From Meandrina meandrites (lineage: Eukaryota > Cnidaria > Anthozoa > Scleractinia > Meandrinidae): 64,000 bases of DNA. The notes under the pieces are model-generated. The model did no database searches. It saw only the letters and a list, made by a program, of their open reading frames with translations, and was not told where the DNA came from. A program made the translations under genes and the position numbers. The DNA lies in contig OY855906.1 in NCBI GenBank assembly GCA_963693305.1, positions 8,312,102 to 8,376,101 on the forward strand. Direction: 5' to 3'. Shown in pieces: positions 24,567-36,800 of this stretch; position 1 is the stretch's first letter; each line of letters starts with the position of its first letter.

Positions 24567-26058
24567 TAAGAGGCCGTCTCCCTTAAACCGTTCCACTCGA
24601 TTTTGGACTCCACAATAGTTTTCCTTCATATTTCTGTCACAGGTAGTACTATCTATCCTTACTACTAAAATGCAGTTAAAATGATCAGAAAGTTTGTTTC
24701 TCTCCACTGTGGAGCATTTATCGATTACCAGTGTCAAGAAGTGATGAAACGGCCATTTTTCACGAGTTCTAACACAGGATATTAAACGTTCGTTAAAAAT
24801 ACTTCGCGCCGATAAAACCCCCAAAATTTGTACACATTCAGTCAATTTTTATCAGTTCTTACTGCTGACATGTCATTTGGTTGCTTTCTTGTTCAAAATC
24901 GGAAGACAACTACAATATTTATAGAACACCTTCAGTAACTTATGCGAACATCGCGAAAATATGGTCCTAAATCTTGCCTTATTTTTCACTTGTGGCAAAT
25001 AGATCAGGCCTAAATTGCCATTCTAGTTTTAGATTAAGACCTTCTCAGTTGAATTATGAAATAAAATCTGCGGCACAACGTGATATTGAGAAATAAGTTC
25101 GAACGAATTCTTGGCTATTTTCACGGATAAAGTATTGCGTGACACACTTCACATTCCAGTCCGAGTCTTGTGCCTGACACTTTTGATGCTTTGTTGATGA
25201 ATATTTTGCGCCTAACGACAAGGGAAAACGCATTAAAGTTCTACAAATGGCAGTCTTTTTTTCCCTTGTTTCGGTTAGCTGAAACCAAATACGGCGTTTC
25301 GTTTTCTGACCATTAAATATTATAATGATAAGTCGATTCGTGTCCTTCGTGATTATATTTACCACTCACCTTGTTGACCTTTTAGTTCCTGATGACATTA
25401 TGAGAATTTACCGCTGAAACTTTCGTGGTTATCGTACACAAGCACAAGTATGGTACTCAGTGGCTACAGTTATAATGATCCAGTAGGTCTGTCTTGAAAG
25501 GAGAGTCGATGACGAAAAGAGATTTGAATAAATCCTCCTGTATGTAATCATTCAATACTAGGGTTGCGTTACCGCACGTGGGGGAGGGGGGACTGGGGTT
25601 ACACCATAAATTGCGAGTGCTGCGGTTCTAAGATTTTGCCGCTATTGTAGGATAAAGGACACGATAACGAGCGGAGAGCGGACATTAAAATACGGGCAAC
25701 ACGATTTTGAGGTCTCTGAAGCTTTGATGACTTACCCCATACACCAATACAACAGTCAAAGCGGGGCTGGACTAAGCTATTATATTTTAAATCATATATT
25801 AAGAAGTGCACGATTTTGTATTCGTTTAATTTAGGGATCAAACCAGGATTGCACTCCCAAAAGGAGCAAAGTGGATCCTTTTCTAAAGGACTGAGAACCT
25901 TACTTAACCGTACGCCGCGGCACATCAGGCTGCACAGGTCTACATAGCCCACAAAAACGAGAATGCCTCTGGGCGTTACCGTTTGAAGTGATAACGCAAT
26001 TCACCATGCTTACCTAGAAGGCCAACTTACAAGTTTCGAACAGATACACGAAAGAGTA
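24567..26058 (-). repeat. Left arm of a ~1.5-kb intergenic inverted repeat
   Basis: It is the reverse complement of 29689-31179 with few differences over the stretches compared. Outer edge at TAAGAGGCC, inner edge at ACGAAAGAGTA. Confidence 0.9.
25599..25952 (-). pseudogene. LINE RT fragment in left arm
   Basis: It encodes YNSLVQPRFDCCIGVWGK and LQRPQNRVARILMS, the conserved thumb-region end of CR1/Jockey-type non-LTR reverse transcriptase. Only ~117 residues remain. Confidence 0.75.
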
Positions 26059-27197
26059 CTGTGCAATTTTGATAGCGCTTGAGTTCCACTTCGTTGCGAA
26101 CACCCTTGAGCGACATTGTAAATAGCTTTTTAGGAGCAAGCGGCTAAAATAACATATCGCTTGTGCAGTAGCAGTAGTGCGCACGATATTAGCCTACGGG
26201 GGCCTTGTCGTGTTGCTTAGTTTGGATGATTGGGAAACTCGTGAAGATTTCTTATTCTTTACAGTTTCGCAGGTAGGTCCCTTGAGTCTGAAAAAAAAAA
26301 TTGTCAAGATCGGTTTTCCAATGTTACCGACTTGTGGCTTGACAATACTGGTACTTAAAAAATGTGCAATTGTAGTCAGGTGATAACATAAGACCGTATT
26401 GCACGAGAACAACTATCCATCATCCTTCACAAACAAATGCGACTGATCGCTGTCTAAACCACCAACTGATTAACAAACTATTGGCCTCGCGGTACTTCTT
26501 TATGTTCAAGATGTTTCCGAAAAGATTGGTCGCATCTTAAGACAACGACAGGTTAAAGTCGTCTACAAACCGTTTAAAACTGTTAACATTTGATTTGATG
26601 TTCGGTCTCCTGTCACGTCCACGAAAACAATTAGATGTATATATTGTAAATTAGTAACGCAGGTTCACATCAGCCAACGGCTGCCAGATTTTTAACCTGC
26701 GAGACCAATTTTTTTTTTTAGAAAAAAAAAATCATCAGATGGATTTCACTGACCGTCAATGTGGCTGGATATGAGGCCAATTTTCTGAGCGTCTCTTTCT
26801 GGCAGCCTGGTTGTCCATTAAGGATCTGCACTCTCGGAACAACCACATAGCTCTTCCAGAGGTCTACAAATCAGTTGGCACGCACACGAGTCTCGAGAAC
26901 AACGTCGGCCTTTATGTTTATCACTCTGTGAGTATTTCAAAAGGGGAAAACTAGTACTAAAGTCATGCTAAGCCATTTTGAAATCTCCTGTCTCGCCAAA
27001 TGTCGAAAAGCAGAGTTGGTTCGTTTTGTTTAAGAAGAGTACCAGTGTTGGTTTCTTTTGTGGTTTGACACTGAATGGTTCTTTTATGTTACTTCCATAG
27101 ACGTTTCGGCTAATGATACCCTGTTAGGGGGGGGGGGGGGGGGGGAGGCTCAGTTATCCCTTATCCCTGTAACTCTGGGCACAGTTAAATAAATAAA

Positions 27198-27233
27198 TCC
27201 CTTATCCCTTATCCCTTATCCCTTATCCCTTAT
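27198..27233 (+). repeat. TTATCCC heptamer array
   Basis: Five tandem TTATCCC units, with further copies at about 27156-27170. Confidence 0.85.
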
Positions 27234-27865
27234 CGACAGTGTTATCCCTAAAAGTGTCTCTGTTGGAGTTTTTCACACAAACAAAAGTGATAAAGTGAAG
27301 CCTAGCATAAATTTCCCAACGAATGCAATACATATCGTCCTTTCCTTGTTTTCCTTTGAGAACAACTGTTCTCATGATTCGGGAGTCTAATTCTACTGCC
27401 GGGATAGTGACTGTCTTAACTGCTTATCTTAACGCTTCCTTTTTCTTAGATGTATTGTTCTTAAATTAGCTTCGTAGTATGCCAGTGCAGCCCACATTGT
27501 AGGACATTCAAAACCGCTCTTTAGATAATAATAAACAAGTTCAGGCACCGATCTCCACGTCGTTTAGGGTTACATTATAAACATCGGTTATAAATTGTAA
27601 TTGCTTCCATCACAGAGTCAATGTATTCTGCTTAAAAAAGCATTTAGCGTTCGACATAAAAGTAGTGCTCTTTTCCTTTGGTTATCCTCCATCTTGTCTG
27701 CATAATTTTGAATAGACTAAGACATACCAATTCAAACATGATTAATGCAAAAAAGAAAACCGAATATGCTGCGCTGAAGGAAACAACAGCTGTGGCTTCC
27801 TTAGATGACGAGAGAGGTTCGGAATCAGTAAGCATTGCAACCTAAACATTCTTGACGTTCACAGA

Positions 27866-28549
27866 CAGGGCCCGCGCAGCAAGATTTTGCGTGGGGGGGG
27901 GGGGGGGGGGGGGGGGGGCTCAAGCGTGAGCCAGATTTTTTTTTTTTTTTGGGGGGGGGGGGGGGGAGCGGAGGCATGCTATCCTGGGAAAATTAGGGTT
28001 TTAGTTACTCTCAGATATCGGAGGGCGGATTTCAAATCAACAAACAGTGTGTTAAGGTGCAATGTTTTTACAACTTGAAACAGCAACGGTCCCAAGACCG
28101 CAAACAACAATGGTGCTAACCTAACAGGATCTACAAGGGATTATTGGGAGATTTGCTACACCACGCTGATGAGTCCCAAAAAGGACGGAATGGCTGTCCG
28201 CGATCGGAACACTGCTTTATCGTTCTGGTCGTGTTGGTGTCTTGCAAAGTTACTTTTTCACATAGTACTTATCGGCCTTGCTATATTATTGTAATGCTTT
28301 TACAGTATAAGCATACTAAACATTTAGAACGAGACCTTTAGATTTACTAACAAACAGACAAATCAGTCCTGCTTGAAGCAATATAATTTACTCCAAATCA
28401 GTACCACTGCCATTAGCGTTTACAAACCAAACCTTTATTTCTTTCTTTACTTGCTTATTTACCTAAGCTCTAATTATTTTTTCTTTCTACTGTAAAAAAG
28501 TGGGTGGGGGGGGCCCCCCCCCCCAGCCCCTCCCTCTGCGCGGGCCCTG
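27866..28549. mobile_element. hAT-like non-autonomous element with G/C homopolymers
   Basis: Perfect 14-bp TIRs CAGGGCCCGCGCAG and CTGCGCGGGCCCTG. ACAGA occurs on both flanks; a full 8-bp duplication is not visible. Long poly-G runs may be sequencing-sensitive. Confidence 0.65.
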
Positions 28550-29688
28550 ACAGAGATGGCACAATGATAATAATGATGATGTAAACTATATTCAGTGTAT
28601 CAGCTTAAAGTTCAGATCAATTGGTTCTTGGGTTTGGTAGCAGGTGCTATTTTGGTTTTAGTGTTAATGTAAGATAGTAAAAGACACAATTTGAGCTGTT
28701 TTTGTTCATGACTGAGCGTTTCCCTGATCTAGTTGTAATATTAAGCTCTCTAATAATTAGTCTCTCTAACTCACTCTAAATGAAAGGAAAAAATGGAAAT
28801 ATCGGAAAGCATGATTATAACGAAAACTCTACAAGGCCGTTTTCTTGTAATTTCTTTATTTCTCAACCCATTCATTTAATTTGTCCCGAAATGACCGAAA
28901 TGGTCAGCTCAATTAAACAATAGATGACAAAATTCAATCCTTGTCATCCGAGTGGTGCGTCAACGAACATTTTTGAAAACGGTTCATAGACATTAATCGC
29001 CACTACCCAAAAAGATCTTGAATTTATCAATTTCGCGAGGGTTCATTTCTTGAAGTTATAAAGCAGATAAACAACATCAAAGCTAAAAGTCTAACTCGAC
29101 GCAATGCCTGATCTCCCAATATTCATTATTCGACCAGGCAGAAGTCAAAGACATGCTCAATGCCAATGGGACCCAATGGTCTTGGTGACATTGATAGTTT
29201 ATTGATATTATGAAATATGGATCCTAATGAGCCAATTCTAAAAATTATGAAGCCAAACGACACTTATTCGCATCGAAACTTACCTATTAGCTGAGGTTCG
29301 TCCTGTAGAAGGGGTAAAGCCATTCTGAATTGGTCAGATCGCGCCGGTGTCGATGGAAAATATCCTGCCACATGGAAATTCTGGTTCCGCCATAAGCCGC
29401 TTTTCGCCGAAACCGCATGATTTCAGGTAACGAAGAAAGAAAAATATCCTTCTCTTCTATTTTTGTTGAAAAGTGACCATTTCAATGTTGGTTTCTCATC
29501 GCCTTGTATGTAAATACATGCCGTAACTTCATGCAGCATGGTGTAACCCCAGTACCCCCTCCACCCACCTCCCCCACTCTCTCCACCACGGGCGGTAACG
29601 CAACCCGAGTATTGAATGATCACATACAGGAGGATGTATTCAAATGTCTTTTCGTCATCGACTCTCCTTTTAAGATAGACTTACTGGA

Positions 29689-31179
29689 TACTCTTTCGTG
29701 TATCTGTTCGAAACTTGTAAGTTAGCCTTCTAGGTAAGCATGGTGAATTGCGTTATCACTCCTGCAAACGGTAACGCCCAGAGGCATTCTCGTTTTTTGT
29801 GGGCTATGTAGACCTGTACAGCCTGATGTGCCGCGGCGTACGGTTAAGTAAGGTTCTCAGTCCTTTAGAAAAGGATCCACTTTGCTCCTTTTGGGAGTGC
29901 AATCCTGGTTTGATCCCTAAATTAAACGAATACAAAATCGTGCACTTCTTAATATATGATTTAAAATATAATAGCTTAGTCCAGCCCCGCTTTGACTGTT
30001 GTATTGGTGTATGGGGCAAGTCATCAAAGCTTCAGAGAACTCAAAATCGTGTTGCCCGTAATTTAATGTCCGCTCTCCGCTCGTTATCGTGTCCTTTATC
30101 CTACAATAGCGGCAAAATCTTAGAACCGCAGCACTCGCAATTTATGGTGTAACCCCAGTCCCCCCTCCCCCACGTGCGGTAACGCAACCCGAGTATTGAA
30201 TGATTACATACAGGAGGATTTATTCAAATCTCTTTTCGTCATCGACTCTCCTTTCAAGACAGACCTACTGGATCATTATAATTGTAGCCACTGAGTACCA
30301 TACTTGTGCTTGTGTACGATAACCACGAAAGTTTCAGCGGTAAATTCTCATAATGTCATCAGGAACTAAAAGGTCAACAAGGTGAGTGGTAAATATAATC
30401 ACGAAGGACACGAATCGACTTTTCATTATTTAATGGTCAGGAAACGAAACACCGTATTTGGTTTCAACTTACCGAAACAAGGAAAAACAAGTTGCCATTT
30501 GTATAATTTCAATGCGTTTTCCCTTGTCGTTAGGTGGAAAATATTCATCAACAAAGCATCAAAGTGTCAGGCAACAAGACTCGGACTGGAATGTGAAGTG
30601 TGTCACGCAATACTTTATCCGTGAAAATAGCCAAGAATTCGTTCGAACTTATTTCTCAATATCACGTTGTGCCGCAGATTTTATTTCATAATTCAACTGA
30701 GAAGGTCTTAATCTAAAACTAGAATGGCAATTTAGGCCTGGTCTATTTGCCACAAGTGAAAAATAAGGCAAGATTTAGGACCATATTTTCGCGATGTTCG
30801 CATAAATTACTGAAGGTGTTCTATAAATATTGTAGTTGTCTTCCGATTTTGAACAAGAAAGTAACCAAATGACATGTCAGCAGTAAGAACTGATAAAAAT
30901 TGACTGAATGTGTACAAATTTTGGGGGTTTTATCGGCGCGAAGTATTTTTAACGAACGTTTAATATCCTGTGTTAGAACTCGTGAAAAATGGCCGTTTCA
31001 TCACTTCTTGACACTGGTAATCGATAAATGCTCCACAGTGGAGAGAAACAAACTTTCTGATCATTTTAACTGCATTTTAGTAGTAAGGATAGATAGTACT
31101 ACCTGTGACAGAAATATGAAGGAAAACTATTGTGGAGTCCAAAATCGAGTGGAACGGTTTAAGGGAGACGGCCTCTTAA
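29689..31179 (+). repeat. Right arm of a ~1.5-kb intergenic inverted repeat
   Basis: Partner of the left arm, separated by a ~3.6-kb loop. A ~140-bp segment (29539-29691) just inside it is repeated directly at 30144-30273, bracketing the RT relic. Confidence 0.9.
29799..30152 (+). pseudogene. LINE RT fragment in right arm
   Basis: Inverted copy of the left-arm fragment with only a few substitutions (LQRTQNRVARNLMS). Confidence 0.75.
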
Positions 31180-31884
31180 AAGCAGCAAAACAATTGGTGA
31201 TGGCATCATCTCAGGTTGTCTACTGCTGATATCCTGATAAACACAAACCAAAAGCAGTTTCCCTTCATTCAGTGGAACACTGTTAACCCCCGATTTCTCG
31301 AATTACCTGATTTTTCTAGCCAATTTTCGTTTCTCTGTTCAAAAAGTAAGGAATCCGTCGTGTTCTTCCTCTACTCGAGAGACTTCTCAGTTCTCCCTAC
31401 TGATGACGTAGACTGTGAAAGTTCCGATTTGTGCTTGTGATTGCTTGATGCTCGGTTTTGAATTTCACGCCCAAATAACGACCAATCAGAGACAGTGAAC
31501 GGATGTCTGTAGACCTATGGAGAGATGGAATTTTTTTTTTGGGGGGGGGGAGTGGTCGTTTCTTAAAAACGTCATTTGGTGGAAAAAGAGTCGGGCCCAT
31601 GAAAAGAGACCTCTTTTTGCTTCAAACTATGAACTCTTAATAAAGGTTCAGTGTTTCTTGTCATACTGCATAAAAAGCAAGGCTCTATGTGATTCAATAA
31701 GCATTGTACCACATTTCGTTAATCAAATGTTGAACTTTCAAACTTTGGCCAGCCAAATATTTATCTGTAAACATTTGGCCTCCCTATGCATGACTGCATA
31801 GATAACAGTCTCCCTCCTTCCCCGAAAGGCAATGGGTTTTTCTCTCTGGCACTGATCGTTTCCAGTTAGTACTTTAGTGTAATG

Positions 31885-32204
31885 TGGGAGGTGCGGTGGC
31901 CTAATGGTTAGTGCGCTGGACTCCAGATCGAACGGTCCGGGTTTGAGCCCTGGCCGGGGCACTGGGTTGTGTTCTTGAGCAAGACACTTTACTCTCATAG
32001 TGCCCCTCTCCACCCAGGTGTATAAATGGGCACCGGCAACTTTACTACTGGGGGCAACCCCGCGATGGACTGGCATCCCATCGAGGGCGGGGGGGGGGGG
32101 GGAGTAGAAATACTCCTGGTCACTCCATGCTACGGAAACTGGGATAAGCCCCGGCCCGATGGGCAACTAGGCTCGTATGCAGACTTTACCTTACCTCACC
32201 TTTG
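31885..32204 (+). mobile_element. Intact tRNA-derived SINE with 13-bp TSD
   Basis: A-box GGCCTAATGGTTAGTGCG, B-box GGGTTTGAGCCC, a body with TTCTTGAGCAAGACACTTTA, and an ACCTT-type tail. Flanked by CTTTAGTGTAATG at 31872-31884 and 32205-32217. Confidence 0.85.
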
Positions 32205-32824
32205 CTTTAGTGTAATGCTCAAGAGTTAACGTTCTTCAAGAAATAACAAATGCAGTAACTAAGTTGACCCTTTATTTCCAATTAATTATTACACATGTTA
32301 CAAATGATACTATTATTCTCTTGACAATGAATTTCCTTTTATTTTACGTCTCGCCCGTACACAGTTCCTCTCAAGCACATGAAAGCTGAAAGTTCAGAAA
32401 CACAATAATTAGAAAAGTAATCCAGATGCATATTCAAAAGACGTGCGACACTGTCCAAGGATGTGTGCTGATCTCATTATGATACTTTCCTCTTCCGAAA
32501 ATTTTTTAAGGATACCAATAGGCCTTATGACTTTAACCGGCCGTTCAAAAATCGCTTTTGTAAGTTTTTATACGACTATTGTTTACCTAAAATTTATCTG
32601 CTAAAAAAATTGTATCCCGCTCCGAAGTATTTTCACCAAGAAATCACTTACTCAGAGCGGGGGGGGGGGGGGGGGCGGGGTCCACTAACTGTTTCAAAGT
32701 ACATGACCGTTGTCCGTTTTAGAGATGTATCCATCATAGAGAGAGTTCACTCCGTGTGTTTTTTAATCTGCCATTTTATTGCATGTCGGATATAATTTCT
32801 TTACTTTTAACTTTGCAATTTGTT

Positions 32825-32941
32825 TAAAATTAGTTAAACTTTATTATTGGACAGTTATACTTAGCAGAATGTAGACCGAAATGCAGTAAATTGTCTTAAA
32901 TTAATTAATCATTTGCTTACTTACTTCAGCTTATTGCTCGT
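32825..32941 (-). other. Gene 2 3' UTR with candidate poly(A) signal
   Basis: AATAAA on the minus strand is present at 32840-32845, about 100 bp past the stop codon. Confidence 0.5.
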
Positions 32942-33084
32942 CTATCGACGTCCCCAAGGGTATACACTACCGTGACTAACATCACCATTATGGTGGTTAC
33001 CATGGTTACTCGGTCGACCACCACCACTGAAATCGCCAACATGACTGCCGCCCTTACAATTGCCGCAGCTTTTCTTGCATTTTT
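32942..33084 (-). CDS. Gene 2 last exon: ShKT3 second half and Gly/His tail
   Basis: Acceptor CTATCAG, then [12 protein letters not shown], followed by a Gly/His/Asn-rich stretch ([15 protein letters not shown]) and the end YPWGRR, stop TAG at 32942. The His-rich tail could bind metal; that is inference only. Confidence 0.85.
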
Positions 33085-33770
33085 CTGATAGAAAACAATT
33101 AGGAAAAAGACAATTAACTTGCTCTGGACAGAAATAACATGCACGCAGTTGTACATGCGTACTAGTGGACAGTGGTTTTAATATAATGATCACCACGACA
33201 TTCTAGCTCATTCTACCTACTGCAGAAAACATACTCCTTGGGTCATTTTTTATGAAATCACCAAAATCACAATTAGTAAGAGTTACATTTTTAAACAAAA
33301 ACATTCTTGTGCAATAAGACAAAAGGTATAAACTGCAAAAAAAAAAAATAATAAATATATAAATAAACTGCAGTAATAAACGGAAGGCTTTTTACCAACA
33401 GCTTGTGATTCGTAAATCAATCCACATTTCGATTTTATTGACATTGCTGTCTTCACTATAGGCCATTTTACAAGAGGCAATTTTTTTCTGCAACTTGCAA
33501 CACAACGATGACGACTGTAAAATATCGCAAGTTGCAGAAGCAACCTGCAGTGTAACCCCCCAGTGTAACGTTTGTTGCGTTGTAAGCATGGTAAGTTGCA
33601 GAAAAAATTTTCGCGTGTAACATGGCCTTATAATCTATAGAATCTTAGTTTCGCTGGTAACCAATCAGTGCTGACTAGTTTTGCTGTTAACTATAGATAC
33701 ACGTAGGGTGCTTGTTAATCTTCTTAACGACGACAAATCTTTAGAGTAAATTAAGTAATAATAATAATAA

Positions 33771-33859
<89 letters not shown>

Positions 33860-36800
33860 TCTTTACAGAGGAAGCGCCCGTCACGTAAATACGTGGTTTT
33901 CAGGGAGGTCCTCCATAGAAATAAAAAAGTATTAAAATCTAAATAGGAAGTAAAAATGTCACAAATCTAAAATATAAAATATACAATAATTGAAACTACT
34001 AAAACTACCTACTGTCCTAAAAACTAATTACAAATAGTTATCTATTAACAATACATCGTACAACTAAAAATATTTGTTTATCGTCTAAAAATGTTTATCC
34101 ATTAAGAACCTTCGAGCCGCCTTGATTACTTTCACGTTAAATAATTCGATAGCATGATTTATTGTTCATTTCATGGCAAAGCTCAAAGATGCTATACAAA
34201 GTCGTACACGCTTTTGCTTCCATATGCTCACCTTTCACGCGGCGAATACGACAACCTCTAAAACGAACTTCAGAAAAGCACCTTGGAGATGCGTCCACGC
34301 AATCTGTAAAATGAGAACAAAGAAATTGTAAAACGTTAGTCTAAATCTCCTTTGTTAAAATTTAACCAATCAAATCCTGTGTCCCCAGAGCCATTTGTTT
34401 CTCGTGCTAAGGCCCCGCCGGCCAAGAGGAACAGGCGGCTCTGGGGACGAGAATTGAATGGGTTATTTGGGACGTCACGCAACGGTTCACTTTGCTTTAC
34501 TGAATGGAAAAAATGCGTGACTTTCCAGCTGACGACCATCCAACAGACTAAATCCAACTGGTTTTGATTAGCCACATTAGCATTGAAGCTCCACATCAAA
34601 AGTAAAAGTAATATAATACGACATAAAAAAAATATCTTAACCTCCTCTGTCTGGGCATTGCCTACAGCTCTTCTTGCACATCTCTGAAGGAAAGAAAGTT
34701 TAGGATTATGTTAGTGACTAACACGCCAGGGGATTTATAAAAGAACTACTGCTTTATTAGAAACCTTAGGAAGTATTGGAAATCGTTATTAACCTTATCT
34801 TTAATTCCTAGTTGACTTTCCTTTTATCTTAAATAAACAACTTTTCCACTAAATCAAAGCGAAGCAATAGGTTCCATAATGCCCGCCAAAATCGATCTCG
34901 CCGACGGCCAGAAATCATCGATAAAACTCACTGGACTGTCCAATGAATAGAATATTTTCTACCACATGGTCAGTGCTAGCCGAAGCGTTTCAAAATTACA
35001 TCACGTCTTTTGCACGTACAGTCGACTCCCGATAACTCGAACCCTCGCTAACTCGAACCTCGCGCTAACTCGAACCAAAATCAATTTCCCCTGGATTTCC
35101 GTCATACATTTACTGTAATTTTACCCTCGATAACTCGAATCTCCCGCTAACTCGAAACAATTTTCGTTTCCCTTCAGGTCATTTTCTATATAATTTTACC
35201 CTCGATAACTCGAACCATGTCTGTCAATACGTGACAAGTCAAAGCACACGGTGTACTGTAGTAAAAAAAACACTGAATTTATTTTGAAGTAAACACCTAC
35301 ACGAGTCAGAGCTGCAACCGAATGCCCCTCAAAACACGAACTGTGCTCGAAATTGTGCCACGCCATTAACGTGCTACGGACGTTTAGTTTGTTGGTGGAC
35401 TGGATACCGATTCTTTCAAATCGAACCTTAGAAAACTTTCAAGAATAATCGATAGTAAAAGATAAGTTGAGAAGTGTCAGGGCGTATTGAAAGTAAATCG
35501 CATGAACTCTGTAGTAGCAGCCCGGTGTTGTTCTCTTTGAAACCTGCAAAGTTCGCACCACACTGTACCCGAACTTCTCCTGTTACGTTATGATTCAAAC
35601 AGTAATTTAGAAATGTATTCGTTCATTTTCACTCGGCCTCTCTTTACCCTAAAATAATTTGTTTAAACAGTACATTGTATGAACAGAAAAACAGTAAACA
35701 CCGTTTTTCCCTTTTTTCCGGTCATTTGTTCTCAACTTCCGATAACTCGAACTCCCGATAACTCGAACCTTTTTCAATTTCCCTTGAGGGTTCGAGTTAT
35801 CGGGAGTCGACTGTATTTTAGACGAAACTTATGCTCCTAATTACACAACCTCGTACCAAGAGCCCGCTGGTCTTTTAGTCTGCACAAAGAGTGTGTGCAA
35901 TGTCAAGATCCAATTCCCTCCAAATCTGATAGGCTGGCACAACAAAGAAAAGATAAAAGAGAAGAGAAGACGAATGCTTTAATCCCGCTTTAATCAAACT
36001 TTAAAATGAGGTCTGACCATAGCTCGTGATCTTGGAGCTGGACAAAAGAATGGCGGCCGGTTTTGTCGACAGGATTTCTTCTTATTAGCCTTTGTACAGA
36101 TGCTGAGAATGTCCCCTCTTGTCTCAGGAAAAGTTGGAACAAAATATTATTAACTTCTAAGAAATAATCATTGTCTTAACAGCGTCTTGAATTTTTTCTG
36201 TAAGCAGATCCAATTGCAGCCGTACTGCTTATCTCATTATATTTTTTTTCTCAGCTGGTGAACATACATATTTTGATAAGCCAAGTTAGGCATAGCTTGC
36301 AGTGAATCAACAGGCATCGTGAATGATGCAAAGTGAAAACTTCACATTAAAGAACTCACTGTTAGTGGCGTAATTAATTACCTTTAAGTGTTGCGATTCT
36401 ACTTTCAGATGGAAATATAAATCGGCATTTCCTTTTGTTTTTATGAGCTTGTGACCACCAGGGACAAACGTAGGGATCGCTGTCTTGACACAAGGGATCA
36501 ACTGTGGAGAAGCCAGTAAAGAAAGGATAAATATTACGGACTTTAAGATGCGGGAGGCACTCTGGCAAATCTCTGCCAAAATGTAGAAGGTTGCTTGCTA
36601 TAGGGGGATTAGAACTCCAATCGTCCGGCCTACTAATGAAAGTTTGGCGAAGGTAGAATGCTGCCGTACGAGGATTTAAAAGCCTATACAATATCAATGT
36701 TGTAGTGAAATCTCGTTTTTAACAAAAATTAATGACATATGCCATACTATGCCCGTATTAAAAAGAATTTCTTGTGTGCGGGGAAACATTTCAAAGCTGA

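Noticed and set aside
24435..24845. 136-aa ORF starting MTECVQILG, partly repeated at 30900-31229
   Set aside because: No recognised domain. It straddles the inverted-repeat edge, and its two copies differ in their C-termini, so it is not treated as a gene.
33665..33859. Leucine-rich ORF on the minus strand
   Set aside because: It is only a reading frame of the AAT microsatellite.
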